DNA from: CALZIK01 sp945787635
GTDB lineage: Bacteria > Acidobacteriota > Thermoanaerobaculia > Multivoradales > JAHEKO01
Direction of reading: 5' to 3'
DNA length: 64,000 bases
NCBI GenBank assembly: GCA_947259725.1
Contig: CAMYNM010000008.1
Span: forward strand, 186,001 to 250,000
The notes under the pieces were generated by a model. That model was not told where the DNA came from, ran no database searches, and saw only the letters and a list, made by a program, of their open reading frames with translations. Positions 48,949-57,935 of the stretch are shown here, one piece after another (within the stretch, counting starts at the first letter, position 1; the number at the start of each line of letters is the position of its first letter). The position numbers and the translations under genes were made by a program.

Positions 48949-49040
48949 GTTTTAAGGTCACAAGCCTCAAGCAGAGCTTGAAGTCTAGCAGCCCGTGCCG
49001 ACTCAACGCCGATCCGGTCGGCGAGGTGGACCGGCCCGGG

Positions 49041-49856
49041 TCAGCGCAGGCTTGCCAGGCGCTCGTCAGCGATCGCGGCCGCCGCCGAGCTCGGGTGGCT
49101 CTCGATGACCTTCCGGTAGCTACGCCGAGCGCCTTCGATATCGCCGAGGTCTCGCAGGCAGTCTCCGATGTTGAGCTCTGCGTCCGAGGCCTTGTTGCCC
49201 TCGGGAAACCGCGTCACCGTCTCCCGGAACGCGGCCAGAGCGCCACTCACGTCGCCGCGAGCGTACCGAGACTCGGCGATCCAGAACTGGGCGTTGTCTC
49301 CCAGCACGGTCGCATCGAATCGTTGCAGGAACTGCTGGAAGGCCGTCTCCGAGTCGACGTAGCGGCCCTGATGAAAAAGGGTGTAGCCACGATCGTAGAG
49401 CGCCTGGGCCGAAGCCGACAGGGCGTCCTCGGAGTCGCTCGGCTCCCGAACCGGGGCGCTCTCGGCAGTTGGAGCGGAGAGCTGTTCAGTCTCGGCGGAG
49501 AGGTCCGAGACCTCGATCTTGGTAGGGCTCGAATCCGGAGCGCGAGCGGGCGCCGCATCGGCCGGTCGCTCCCGAGGGCGGGACGAATCGCCCCCCTCTG
49601 ATTCCAGAGGTGACGCAGCGCTGACCGGGGTCGTTTCGCTCTCGAGCTCGCTGAGTCTCTTGCGCAGCCTCTTGACTTCTACCTCGACCATCGCAGCGCG
49701 ACGCTCGAGCGCCACGATGTGCTCTTTTAGCTCGTCAATCTCGTCGCTCGCGGGCTCCGCCTTCGAGGCCTTCCGCCCGCCCACGGTGCCCAGTGAGCAA
49801 CCGCTCGTGAGAAGGAGAACCAGGGCAAATCCGAACCCGAGATGGCGCATGCTCAT
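49041..49856 (-). CDS. CpoB/YbgF-like lipoprotein with coiled coil and TPR domain
   Basis: 271 aa. Lipobox L-L-T-S-G-C (about 15-20). A heptad coiled coil (about 38-75, L-K-E-H-I-V-A-L-E-R-R) followed by a Ser/Pro/Glu-rich spacer and a TPR domain at about 148-265 (A-L-Y-D-R-G-Y-T-L-F-H-Q-G-R-Y-V-D-S, N-A-Q-F-W-I-A-E-S-R-Y-A, D-A-E-L-N-I-G-D-C). That order (trimeric coiled coil, then TPR) is that of CpoB/YbgF, which tunes PBP1B with the Tol system. It is 5 bp from bamD, which suggests a shared outer-membrane unit. The tol-pal genes are not in the window. Confidence 0.8.
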   Translation of the reverse strand: MSMRHLGFGFALVLLLTSGCSLGTVGGRKASKAEPASDEIDELKEHIVALERRAAMVEVEVKRLRKRLSELESETTPVSAASPLESEGGDSSRPRERPADAAPARAPDSSPTKIEVSDLSAETEQLSAPTAESAPVREPSDSEDALSASAQALYDRGYTLFHQGRYVDSETAFQQFLQRFDATVLGDNAQFWIAESRYARGDVSGALAAFRETVTRFPEGNKASDAELNIGDCLRDLGDIEGARRSYRKVIESHPSSAAAAIADERLASLR

Positions 49857-49861
49857 CCTCG

Positions 49862-50599
49862 TCAGCTCGATCCCTGGTTGAGGTACGTGCTCTGTGGGTA
49901 CTCCTCGCTCAGCCGCTTGCGGGTCGCCTCCGCCTTGTCTTCCTCCTTCAGAACCTCGAACGACGCCACCAGGTAGAACAAGACCTTGTCGGCTTCCGCA
50001 TAGTCCGGGAACTCCTCCAGCAAGGCCTCGTATCGGCTCACCGCCGCCTTGTGCAGGCGCAGCTTCTGATTGAATCTTCCCTTCAGAAACTCTGACTCCG
50101 CCATCCTCTGGCGAACCGCTCCGATGCGCTCACGCGCCTGAGGGGCGTACTCGCTGGTCGGAAACACCCGGATCACGTCTTCAAACGCCTCCATCGCTTT
50201 ACGGGTGATCGACTGATCCCGATCGGGCGGTCGCATCCGCTTCTCGAGGCTGGCAGCGATCTGGAACTGGACGTAGTCGGAACGTCTACTGGTGGGGAAA
50301 CGGTTCTGAAAATCCCGGTACTTGGCCTCCGCCTTGAGAAAGTTCTGCGAGCCGCCTTGCAGAAAAAGGGCATCGGCGACGAGCAGAAGCGCCTCCCGGC
50401 CGATCGCCGAGTTCGGCTCGACCTCGAAGGCGTGCTGGAAGTACTCGCGGGCCTGACCGAACTTGCCATCCTCGACCAGCGCCTTACCCTTCTCCATCGA
50501 TTCCTCGGCGGATAGCCTCAACAGGGGATCTTCTCGCTCGCCACCGCCACACGCCGAGGCCAGAGCGATCAGGATCAAGATGAATAGACTGCGCTTCAC
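49862..50599 (-). CDS. bamD: Outer membrane protein assembly factor BamD-like lipoprotein
   Basis: 245 aa from a GTG start that overlaps the rpe stop (GTGA). Signal peptide with lipobox L-A-S-A-C (about 13-17). TPR-like repeats: A-R-E-Y-F-Q-H-A-F-E-V-E-P-N, A-L-L-L-V-A-D-A-L-F, Y-V-Q-F-Q-I-A-A-S-L, A-P-Q-A-R-E-R-I-G-A-V-R-Q-R-M-A-E-S-E-F (the BamD signature in the middle) and Y-A-E-A-D-K-V-L-F-Y-L-V-A. BamD is the essential lipoprotein of the BAM complex that inserts beta-barrel proteins. It lies in a run with rpe and cpoB. Confidence 0.88.
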   Translation of the reverse strand: MKRSLFILILIALASACGGGEREDPLLRLSAEESMEKGKALVEDGKFGQAREYFQHAFEVEPNSAIGREALLLVADALFLQGGSQNFLKAEAKYRDFQNRFPTSRRSDYVQFQIAASLEKRMRPPDRDQSITRKAMEAFEDVIRVFPTSEYAPQARERIGAVRQRMAESEFLKGRFNQKLRLHKAAVSRYEALLEEFPDYAEADKVLFYLVASFEVLKEEDKAEATRKRLSEEYPQSTYLNQGSS

Positions 50600-51252
50600 T
50601 CGATGTCCTCCGCCAGTCGCCGCAAGCGTGAAATCGCTTCCGCCGGCTCGGCACTCTTGAGAACCGAAGAACCGGCGACTGCAAGGTTCGCGCCGGCCTC
50701 GGCCACCATTCGAATGTTGTCGGGCCCAACACCTCCGTCAACGCCCATCGAAACCGCGAGTTGCGTCCGATCCAGGATCGCCTCGAGGCGACCCATCTTC
50801 TCGAGCACCTCCGGAATGAAAGCCTGCCCCGCAAACCCAGGATTGACCGTCATGAAAAGCACGAAGCTCGTCAGGTGCAAGCTGTCGGTCAGTCCCTCGA
50901 CGGCGGTAGCAGGGTTGATCGCGATTCCGGCCTCGACTCCCGCCTCGCGAATCCTGCGCAGGACTCGATCCATGTGCGTGACAGCCTCCCAATGCACCGC
51001 CAGCCGGGCCGGACGCACCGCGAGGTAGTCGTCCAGCAACACCTCGGGATCGGAGACCATCAGGTGGATGTCGAAGGGCACGTCGGTGTGCCTGGCGAGG
51101 TCCGCGATGACCGGAGCGCCAAATGTGAGGTTGGGCACGAAGTGACCGTCCATTACGTCCAGGTGCAGAAAATCAGCTCCCCGGCAGCGCTCCGCCTCCA
51201 GAGCCATCCGTGACAGGTCGCCCGCGAGCAATGACGGCGCTATCTGCATCAC
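50596..51252 (-). CDS. rpe: Ribulose-phosphate 3-epimerase
   Basis: 218 aa. The GTG at 51252 overlaps the PASTA gene stop; the next codon is ATG. TIM-barrel enzyme of the pentose phosphate pathway. Motifs: I-A-P-S-L-L-A-G-D (3-11), L-H-L-D-V-M-D-G-H-F-V-P-N-L-T-F-G, D-I-H-L-M-V, V-T-V-N-P-G-F-A-G-Q-A-F and V-D-G-G-V-G-P-D-N. Metal and substrate residues intact. The order PASTA protein, rpe, bamD, cpoB is tightly coupled. Confidence 0.97.
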   Translation of the reverse strand: MMQIAPSLLAGDLSRMALEAERCRGADFLHLDVMDGHFVPNLTFGAPVIADLARHTDVPFDIHLMVSDPEVLLDDYLAVRPARLAVHWEAVTHMDRVLRRIREAGVEAGIAINPATAVEGLTDSLHLTSFVLFMTVNPGFAGQAFIPEVLEKMGRLEAILDRTQLAVSMGVDGGVGPDNIRMVAEAGANLAVAGSSVLKSAEPAEAISRLRRLAEDIE

Positions 51253-52016
51253 CCCTCTGCGTCTACCTGTGTGACCACCAGGGAAACGACGTCCGACCTG
51301 CGCAGAGGGTGCCCCGGCAGCGGGTGTTGCCTCAAGATGATTCCCGGCGAAATGCCTTCGTAGGACTCGAACTTCACGCTCCCCAATCGTATGGCACGCC
51401 GGTCGAAATAACGCCGCACGTCCGAGTAGCTCCGATATACGAGATCCGGCATCAGAAATAGGTTCTCGCGATCCTCGAGGTTCAGATACAGATCGACATC
51501 GCTGCCGCGGCTGACGTTGGTTCCAGCCGGAGGGTCCTGGGTCACCACGGTACCGGGCCGACTGCTGCTGCCAAACACGCTGGCCACCCGGCCGAGGGCC
51601 AGTCCGGCCGCGGCAAGCGTCACCTGCGCAGCCTGGAGGGCCCGCTCGGAAACGTCGGGCACGATTGCGACCTCCTGCCCAAGCGATACGACCGCCTTGA
51701 CCGCGGCCCCGCGCTTGACCAGGGAGCCCGCTCGCGGCTCCTGTCTGACGACGTGTCCCTCGGGGACCGACTCGTCATACCGGGCTCGTTCGTCCCACTC
51801 GAGCGTCAACCCCTGATCTCTGACCTGGGCTTCGGCCTCAGCCTGTGAAACGCCCCCCAGGTCCGGCACCGCGGTGACTCCGCTGCGAACGAAGAAGCTG
51901 AACGAAAAGTAGCCGGCGGCGACGAACACACCCGCGAGCAGCCCGGCGTAGGCCAGCCACGCCAGCCATCGCGCCGGATGCGCCGAGGCGCTGCGCAGTT
52001 TCTTGATACGACTCAC
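51249..52016 (-). CDS. Membrane-anchored PASTA domain protein
   Basis: 255 aa from the GTG at 52016-52014. One transmembrane helix (about 18-42) precedes three PASTA repeats: V-T-A-V-P-D-L-G-G-V-S-Q-A-E-A, A-I-V-P-D-V-S-E-R-A-L-Q-A-A and L-F-M-P-D-L-V-Y-R-S. PASTA modules bind uncrosslinked peptidoglycan stems or lipid II and are usually attached to PknB kinases or PBPs; here no kinase or PBP domain is attached. In many bacteria a stand-alone PASTA gene precedes rpe after rsmB. It may serve as a peptidoglycan sensor or scaffold. Confidence 0.88.
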   Translation of the reverse strand: MSRIKKLRSASAHPARWLAWLAYAGLLAGVFVAAGYFSFSFFVRSGVTAVPDLGGVSQAEAEAQVRDQGLTLEWDERARYDESVPEGHVVRQEPRAGSLVKRGAAVKAVVSLGQEVAIVPDVSERALQAAQVTLAAAGLALGRVASVFGSSSRPGTVVTQDPPAGTNVSRGSDVDLYLNLEDRENLFLMPDLVYRSYSDVRRYFDRRAIRLGSVKFESYEGISPGIILRQHPLPGHPLRRSDVVSLVVTQVDAEG

Positions 52017-52071
52017 GAGCCAGCATCCGCCGGTTCGAGCCCCCGGGGGATCTCGAACCGCCAGGGACAGG

Positions 52072-52590
52072 TCAGTTGACCCAGCGATCCACCAGTCGGT
52101 TGATGACCTTGCGGGGATAATTGATGGTGGACGACACGCGGGGAAGCGCCGACAGCGCGGCCCGGGCTCCCTCACCGGCCGAGGGCGCCGGATTGGCGAT
52201 CCACACCACTCTCTGGTCGCGCGCCACCAGGACCATAACCGCGGTTTCAGAGGCTCCTTCCCCCTCCGCCACACCATAGGAGGAAGAGAGCTTACGGTCG
52301 TCGCGCAGCAGCGGAAAGCCCAGACCGAGCTCGCGCTGCAGAGCCTTCAGCCCGTCGAGCGCAGCCGGCGAGACTCCCAGCAGCTTGACTCCAGCCTTGG
52401 CAAGATCGAGCTCGAGGCCCTTCAGCTCGAGCAGGTCCGCTCGCGCTCGCTCGGATTCGGCATCGCCAAAAAAGTAGAGCAAAACCGGTGTCCGCGGCAC
52501 CTCATCGCGGAGCATCAGGATCACGTCCTCGGTGGAAGCCAGATCGAAGTTGGGAGCGTGATCTCCCACTTGAAGGACTCGACGCATCAC
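52072..52590 (-). CDS. Redoxin/peroxiredoxin-fold protein lacking all cysteines
   Basis: 172 aa; start GTG 52590 or ATG 52587. The N-terminus V-G-D-H-A-P-N-F-D-L is that of AhpC/TSA proteins, and P-V-L-L-Y-F-F-G-D-A-E-S-E-R-A-R occupies the active-site position, where peroxiredoxins have P-x3-T-x2-C. No Cys occurs in the whole protein, so it cannot act as a thiol peroxidase. The C-terminal half keeps the fold (L-G-L-G-F-P-L-L-R-D-D). It follows rseP after 13 bp. A structural, chaperone or sensing role is possible. Confidence 0.75.
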   Translation of the reverse strand: MMRRVLQVGDHAPNFDLASTEDVILMLRDEVPRTPVLLYFFGDAESERARADLLELKGLELDLAKAGVKLLGVSPAALDGLKALQRELGLGFPLLRDDRKLSSSYGVAEGEGASETAVMVLVARDQRVVWIANPAPSAGEGARAALSALPRVSSTINYPRKVINRLVDRWVN

Positions 52591-52603
52591 AGAACCTCCA
52601 AGA

Positions 52604-53926
52604 TCAAGAACCGGGGAGTAGGCCTTCCGGAATGACCTTGCGCAGATCGAAGTAAATCACCATCACCATGAGCATGATGATCAGAACGAAACCGACCTGG
52701 TTGAAGCGCTCCTTCAGAGTCAGCGAGAGATCCCGCCGGAACAAACTCTCGACCAGGAGAATCGCGATCTGCCCGCCGTCGAGCACCGGAACCGGCATGA
52801 GATTGAGTATCGCGATGCTGATGCTGATTAACCCCATCAGATGAAGGAGGTTGCGAAATCCCGAACGCGCCGCGGCGCCGCTCAACGCGGCGATCTGGAT
52901 CGGGCCGGACAACGCACTCTTTGCCGCCAGCCGCCCGGAGAAGATCTTGCCCAGCACCGAGAAGGTCTGACGGGTAACGTCCCAATTGAAACGGCAGCTC
53001 TGAACGACGGACTCGAACGGTCCGTAGCGCTGGAAGGACGTCGAGGCCAGGCTCACTCCGATCCAGCCCTTGCCTTCGTTGTCTCTGGGCACCACAGTCA
53101 AGGTCAACGGCTCGCCGTCTCGAAGGACCTCGAGCACGATCGGTTCACCAGGCCGTTCGGACAGGTACTCCACAAAATCCCGCTGGCCGCTCAAGGGCCG
53201 GCCGTCGACGACCCTGACCTCATCGCCCACGAGGAGCCCGGCGGCCTCGGCGGGATCGCCCGCAAAAAGCCCCGCGACTCGCGGCAGCATCTCCGGAAAA
53301 ACGCCGGCGTCGCCGAACTCGTACTTGGGGACGGTATCCGGCACCACGGTCGCGGTCCTTAGCTCGCCCTGGCGCTCGAACTCGAGCTCGAGCGGCTTGC
53401 CGGGCGAGGTCAAGACCGCGAACCGCACCTCCTCCCAGCGCGTCACCGGCTCCTGGCCGATCTTCTTGACCACATCGCCGGGCTCCAGTCCCGCGAGATC
53501 GGCCGGTGACTCGGGACGGACGCTGCCAACGACCGAAGGAAGATCGGGAGGCGCCGCGACTTCGATTCCGACCATGAACACCACGGCGACCAGAGCGATC
53601 GCAAGAACGATGTTCATCGCCGGTCCCGCGAGGTAGACCACGATCCGCTGCCAGCGGGGCTTGTTCAGGAACTCTCCCGGATCGTCACCCACCTCGCCGG
53701 GATCTTCGCCACTCAGCTGCACGTATCCCCCAAGAGGGACCAGAGACACCCGATATTCGGTGCCGCCTCGCTCGAAACCCCAGAGACGCTTGCCGAAGCC
53801 GAGCGAGAACACGTGCGCGTGCACCTTGAAGAACTTCGCGGCCAGCAGATGACCGAACTCGTGCACGAAGATGATCACCCCCAAGGCGAAGATGAACGCG
53901 GCCGAGTTACTGAGAAAGGTGATCAT
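52604..53926 (-). CDS. rseP: RseP-like intramembrane zinc metalloprotease (site-2 protease)
   Basis: 440 aa from the ATG at 53926-53924; the open frame extends 15 codons upstream without support. Zinc motif V-H22-E-F-G-H26 in the first helix, second ligand region P-V-L-D-G-G-Q in the last third. Two PDZ domains lie between (L-P-S-V-V-G-S-V-R-P-E-S-P-A-D-L-A-G-L, A-A-G-L-L-V-G-D-E-V). RseP cleaves anti-sigma factors and remnant signal peptides, so it could release the ECF factor at 2068-2706. It sits with cdsA and uppS, but dxr, normally between cdsA and rseP, is absent. Confidence 0.92.
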   Translation of the reverse strand: MITFLSNSAAFIFALGVIIFVHEFGHLLAAKFFKVHAHVFSLGFGKRLWGFERGGTEYRVSLVPLGGYVQLSGEDPGEVGDDPGEFLNKPRWQRIVVYLAGPAMNIVLAIALVAVVFMVGIEVAAPPDLPSVVGSVRPESPADLAGLEPGDVVKKIGQEPVTRWEEVRFAVLTSPGKPLELEFERQGELRTATVVPDTVPKYEFGDAGVFPEMLPRVAGLFAGDPAEAAGLLVGDEVRVVDGRPLSGQRDFVEYLSERPGEPIVLEVLRDGEPLTLTVVPRDNEGKGWIGVSLASTSFQRYGPFESVVQSCRFNWDVTRQTFSVLGKIFSGRLAAKSALSGPIQIAALSGAAARSGFRNLLHLMGLISISIAILNLMPVPVLDGGQIAILLVESLFRRDLSLTLKERFNQVGFVLIIMLMVMVIYFDLRKVIPEGLLPGS

Positions 53927-54068
53927 CGGATTTTCGGGCCGGACGGCCCGCAGAGGGCGCCCATAATACACCGGAGGGCATCCGACGGCTCACGGCGCGG
54001 GCCAAGTCGTGTCCGCCGGGCTTTTCGAGGCCCGGTCGCCTCGCCGCCATGAAGCCTGGTGCTGAGTG

Positions 54069-54881
54069 CTAGTCGAGCGCCAAGCGAACCACGAGCTCGA
54101 GGACCGGAGCCGCCAAGAACAGGGAATCCAGCCGATCGAGCATGCCTCCGTGACCCGGAAGCAACGTGCCGGAGTCCTTGACTCCGGCCGCCCGTTTGAA
54201 CAGGGACTCGACGCCGTCGCCGATCTGGCCTGCGGTCGAAATCAAGGCGCCGGTGAGAAGAAGGCTCGGCGCCACCGCCTCCAGACGCCACCAACTCCAC
54301 ACGCCCGCCGCCGCGACACCCAGCAGAAGGCCCCCGATCGCGCCCTCCCAGGTCTTGTTGGGGCTGATTCGAGGAGCGAGCTTTCGTCTGCCCCATCGGC
54401 CTCCGATCAGAAAGGCTCCTGTATCCGTAAGCCAAAGGACCGCCAGGAGAAAAACCACCCACCAGGGATCGCGGCTCCGGAGCTGGTCGATGGCGAACAC
54501 TGGAGCAGACAAGTAGATCGTCCCGAAAACCAGCAGCCATAACGACGTCGCCCGTTCGCGCAGATCTCCCCGGCTCCGGAGCGCCACGAGGGACGTCGCG
54601 AGAACCAGAGCGACGGCGAGAAGCAACAACCGCCCGGCGGCGTCCAACCCGAGGCGTGGCGCGATCGCGGGCTCGGCAAGAAGCAGCGCGGCCACTAGAA
54701 CGAAAACCGGCAGCCACCCGACGGCCTGCCCGGCGCCGCAGCCGGTACCCAGCTTCGCCAACTCGACGGCCGAGATCAGGCACAGGACGAGAATGACCGC
54801 GAAGAAACCGACCCGGGACAACAGAAACAGAGCTGCCAGAGCCAGCGGCGCGCCGACCGCCGCCGTCAGGACGCGCTGCAT
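54069..54881 (-). CDS. cdsA: Phosphatidate cytidylyltransferase
   Basis: 270 aa. Makes CDP-diacylglycerol, the branch point of phospholipid synthesis, at the inner membrane. About eight hydrophobic helices. The family signature is visible: S-P-N-K-T-W-E-G-A-I-G-G (near 195) and near the C-terminus D-S-G-T-L-L-P-G-H-G-G-M-L-D-R-L-D-S (about 235-252). W-L-T-D-T-G-A-F-L-I-G-G-R-W-G-R-R-K-L also fits. The gene follows uppS by 30 bp. Confidence 0.94.
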   Translation of the reverse strand: MQRVLTAAVGAPLALAALFLLSRVGFFAVILVLCLISAVELAKLGTGCGAGQAVGWLPVFVLVAALLLAEPAIAPRLGLDAAGRLLLLAVALVLATSLVALRSRGDLRERATSLWLLVFGTIYLSAPVFAIDQLRSRDPWWVVFLLAVLWLTDTGAFLIGGRWGRRKLAPRISPNKTWEGAIGGLLLGVAAAGVWSWWRLEAVAPSLLLTGALISTAGQIGDGVESLFKRAAGVKDSGTLLPGHGGMLDRLDSLFLAAPVLELVVRLALD

Positions 54882-54911
54882 TCTTGTCGCCGGCCCGAAA
54901 CGCTCACAAGC

Positions 54912-55715
54912 CTAGACCGAGCGGGTGTCGCAGACGTCGTCCTCCGAATCGGATTGCAGTCCGCCGAAGCGGCGATTGCGAGTCTGAAAGTCGAGAATCG
55001 CCTGGATGAGATGTCCGCGGCGAAAGTCCGGCCACAGGGTGTCGATCACACAGATCTCGGAATAGGAGATCTGCCAGAGGAGAAAATTGCTGATTCGCAT
55101 CTCCCCGGAGGTCCGAATGAGCAAATCGGGATCAGGCAGACCTGACGTATACAGGTAACGACCCAGCGTTTCCTCGTCGATGTCGGTGCCCTTGCCCTGC
55201 GCCCAATCGGCCACGATCTGCCGGCAGGCGTCCACGATCTCCATGCGTCCCGAGTAGTTGAGCGCGATATTGAGCCGCAAGCCGCGACAATCACGGGTTG
55301 CCTGCTCCGCTCGCTCGATCAGGGACACCACCGAGGGATCGAGCTCGCGCCAACGCCCGAGCACCGTCAGGCGAATGTCGTTCTCGACCAGGTTGGAGAG
55401 CTCCTTGAGAAGGTACTCCTTGAGGAGATTCATCAAGGTCCAGACTTCGTAACGCGGCCGTTTCCAGTTCTCGACCGAAAAGGCGTAGAGGGTCAAGACC
55501 TCGAGCCCCAACTCGGCGGCCCCTTCGATCGTGTCTCGAACCGCGGCGACGCCCGCTCGATGGCCCTCGACCCGCGGCCGACCGCGCTCCTGAGCCCATC
55601 GCCCGTTGCCGTCCATGATGACGGCGACATGCCGGGGCAGGACTTCCGAATCCAGCTTGCGCGCCAAACTCTCGTCGGCAGATCCCGGCTCTGCCAGTTG
55701 CACCAGCTTCTTCAT
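54912..55715 (-). CDS. uppS: Isoprenyl transferase (undecaprenyl diphosphate synthase)
   Basis: 267 aa. cis-Prenyltransferase making the polyprenyl carrier for cell wall and glycan synthesis. Motifs: H-V-A-V-I-M-D-G-N-G-R-W-A (about 28-40, with the catalytic Asp), R-P-R-V-E-G-H-R-A-G, T-L-Y-A-F-S-V-E-N-W-K-R-P, A-L-N-Y-S-G-R, L-P-D-P-D-L-L-I-R-T-S-G-E-M-R-I-S-N-F-L and D-T-L-W-P-D-F. The chain length (C50 or C55) cannot be read. The product would also feed the decaprenyl-type enzyme at 11515. Confidence 0.96.
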   Translation of the reverse strand: MKKLVQLAEPGSADESLARKLDSEVLPRHVAVIMDGNGRWAQERGRPRVEGHRAGVAAVRDTIEGAAELGLEVLTLYAFSVENWKRPRYEVWTLMNLLKEYLLKELSNLVENDIRLTVLGRWRELDPSVVSLIERAEQATRDCRGLRLNIALNYSGRMEIVDACRQIVADWAQGKGTDIDEETLGRYLYTSGLPDPDLLIRTSGEMRISNFLLWQISYSEICVIDTLWPDFRRGHLIQAILDFQTRNRRFGGLQSDSEDDVCDTRSV

Positions 55716-55765
55716 AGGGAGGAAAGACTCGCTTACCGAGCCCTTAATCTAGCACACCCGGGGTA

Positions 55766-56542
55766 CTACTCCGATGCGAAGCCCTCGTAGGAAACCCTCT
55801 CCAGGACCAGGCCCTGGGGCGGAGCGGTGGGGCCCGCCAGCGACCTCGGTCCACCGCTGAGGAGCTCGCTGAACCGAGCCGGATCCCGCTTTCCCACACC
55901 GACCTCGACAAGGGTGCCGGCCAGGGCTCGCACCATTCCGCGCAAGAAACCTTCCCCTTCGATCTGGAAAACGAGCCCGTGAGGGCCCTCGAGCAACTCG
56001 GCCGCGAAGATTCGTCGCCGCGGGTCGGTGTGAGCGCCGCCGCTCAGCGCAAACGCCGAGAAGTCGTGACGTCCGATCAGGGCGAGGGCCGCGGTTCGCA
56101 TGGCCCCGACGTCAATTCTCGGGTCGACTTGGATCGCGAACAAACGCTCGAGCGGTGACAGAACGGACACCGGAACCATCCGATAGGAATAGAGCTTGCG
56201 GCTCGTGCTCTTGCGGGCGTGGAAGCCTTCAGGCATCCACCGGGCCTTCAGTACTCGTATGTCCGGGGAAAGATGCCGATTCGTGCCGTGGACCAGCGCC
56301 CTTTCCGGAAGCTCGAGGACCGCCGAGGCATCCGTTTCATCGGCGGACGCCACGAGATGGGCGACCTGCCCTCGCGCGTGGACTCCGGCGTCCGTGCGAC
56401 CGGCCCCGACAACTCGAATCTGCTTTCCTGCCAATCGAGAGAGCGCCTCTTCCACGCGCTGCTGGATGGTGACCGCGTTGGCCTGGCGTTGCCAGCCGGC
56501 GAAGTCGGTTCCGCGGTAGCAGAGGGTCAGGATCCGGACCAT
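55766..56542 (-). CDS. truA: tRNA pseudouridine(38-40) synthase
   Basis: 258 aa from the ATG at 56542-56540; the open frame continues upstream inside the GT87-like gene and is rejected. TruA modifies U38-U40 in the anticodon arm. Features: L-T-L-C-Y-R-G-T-D-F-A-G-W-Q-R-Q (about 5-20), catalytic Asp in G-A-G-R-T-D-A-G-V-H-A-R-G-Q-V-A-H, R-K-L-Y-S-Y, F-L-R-G-M-V-R and G-P-T-A-P-P-Q-G-L. Its start overlaps the upstream membrane protein by 16 bp. Confidence 0.95.
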   Translation of the reverse strand: MVRILTLCYRGTDFAGWQRQANAVTIQQRVEEALSRLAGKQIRVVGAGRTDAGVHARGQVAHLVASADETDASAVLELPERALVHGTNRHLSPDIRVLKARWMPEGFHARKSTSRKLYSYRMVPVSVLSPLERLFAIQVDPRIDVGAMRTAALALIGRHDFSAFALSGGAHTDPRRRIFAAELLEGPHGLVFQIEGEGFLRGMVRALAGTLVEVGVGKRDPARFSELLSGGPRSLAGPTAPPQGLVLERVSYEGFASE

Positions 56543-57840
56543 CGCCTCTCCACCAGCCGAATCGACGCATATGGAGCCCAGAGCGCCAGGAAGATCCAGG
56601 GCATCAATGGAATATCGGTGAATTGCGGAACGTAGGCCAGAATCGCCGAACCGCAGAGCACCAGCCAGGCCGCGCGGCACTCGAGCGCGGCGAACGGCAG
56701 GAGCCAGAGCAGATACCAGGGGTACACCGTCGCCGAGCACAGCAGCATGGCTTCGAATCCGAGCCCAGTCGCCGTCTCCGGTTCTTGCCGGCGCCAGGCC
56801 CTGATCAGCAAGACCGCAAGCAGCACCGCCAGCAACAGACGTGCATGCATTCGCGGGTAGTTCCAGAGATAAAACCGGTTCCAGTAGTCATGTTCGCCGG
56901 TGCGCTCTTTCAGCCGCTCGAGCACACTCTCCCCGATCGCGCGAGAGCCCGCGGCATCGAAAACTCGCCAGAGCGGCTCGTAGATCGGGCCGTTGAACTC
57001 CCACGACGAGCCGAAACGAACATAGCCCGACGGTACGCCCCCGGCCGGCACGAACACAGGGGCGAAGGCGAAGCCCAGAACCACCGCCGCGAGACCGCCG
57101 AAAAGCCACGGCCGCCCGCTCTGCCTGAGCCAGGCCGGAATCATGATCAAGGGGACCAACTTGGCCAAAATCGCCGCCGCGGCAGCCAGCGCGGCCGTGG
57201 CGGCGTCTCGCTTGACCGCCAACGCCCAAACCACAACCAGCACCAGGCACACACCCAGGGCGTCGACATGCCCCATTCCAGCTGTCTCGAGCACGACGAG
57301 GGGGTTCCACGCGTACCAGAGCGCCGCGCCCCGGCCTTGGCCCCGAGCGACCGCGATCCGGCAGAGAACAAGGCAGCCGACCAGATCGGCGCCGATCAGG
57401 ATGAGCTTCCACGCCAGAACCGGCAAAGGGAATCTCGAGGCGAGCCCGAACAGCGTGAGGGCCAGCGGCGGATATACGGTGGCGACGTCGCGATGGTCGA
57501 GGTCGTTCCAGCCGTCGTCGCGCAATGGCTCGAGTTGCGGGGCAGCGGGCGCGAGCTCATAGGGGTTGAAACCCGCTCCCGCGACCTTGCCGTCCCAGAC
57601 ATACCGGAGGACATCGCCGGAAAGGGTTGGAGGCAGCAGCAGCAGGAGCAAGCGCAGTGCGGCCGCGGTCACGAGGATCGCCAGAGTCGAGGGCACCGGC
57701 CGCCAGCGGCGCGCCCATCCCAGCAGCAGCAGGGCCAAAGCGAACCAGAACAGCGTGGCACCAAGATTCGCGGCCAGATCCCAGGTCGCCAGAAGGCCCA
57801 CGTACGGCAGCAGCAATCCGAGATAACGTAGCCGGTGCAT
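56527..57840 (-). CDS. GT87-like (DUF2029) polytopic glycosyltransferase
   Basis: 437 aa from the ATG at 57840-57838; the frame extends 75 codons upstream without sense. About ten transmembrane helices. The first loop has L-S-G-D-V-L-R-Y-V-W-D-G-K-V-A-G-A-G-F-N-P-Y (acidic residue typical of GT-C), later Y-P-P-L and W-N-P-L-V-V-L-E. Similar proteins (GT87, alpha-mannosyltransferases such as PimE) use polyprenyl-phosphate mannose. The role in this organism is unknown; surface glycan or lipoglycan assembly is likely. It lies upstream of truA and divergent from the GT2 synthase. Confidence 0.75.
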   Translation of the reverse strand: MHRLRYLGLLLPYVGLLATWDLAANLGATLFWFALALLLLGWARRWRPVPSTLAILVTAAALRLLLLLLPPTLSGDVLRYVWDGKVAGAGFNPYELAPAAPQLEPLRDDGWNDLDHRDVATVYPPLALTLFGLASRFPLPVLAWKLILIGADLVGCLVLCRIAVARGQGRGAALWYAWNPLVVLETAGMGHVDALGVCLVLVVVWALAVKRDAATAALAAAAAILAKLVPLIMIPAWLRQSGRPWLFGGLAAVVLGFAFAPVFVPAGGVPSGYVRFGSSWEFNGPIYEPLWRVFDAAGSRAIGESVLERLKERTGEHDYWNRFYLWNYPRMHARLLLAVLLAVLLIRAWRRQEPETATGLGFEAMLLCSATVYPWYLLWLLPFAALECRAAWLVLCGSAILAYVPQFTDIPLMPWIFLALWAPYASIRLVERRWSGS

Positions 57841-57935
57841 TCCGGAATCGAGGTTCACCTCGGACAACCCGGGAAATCCGCCCCGATCCCAACCCCAAGC
57901 CCGAACCCGTCCTCGACCCAGACACAGGCCCAGAA

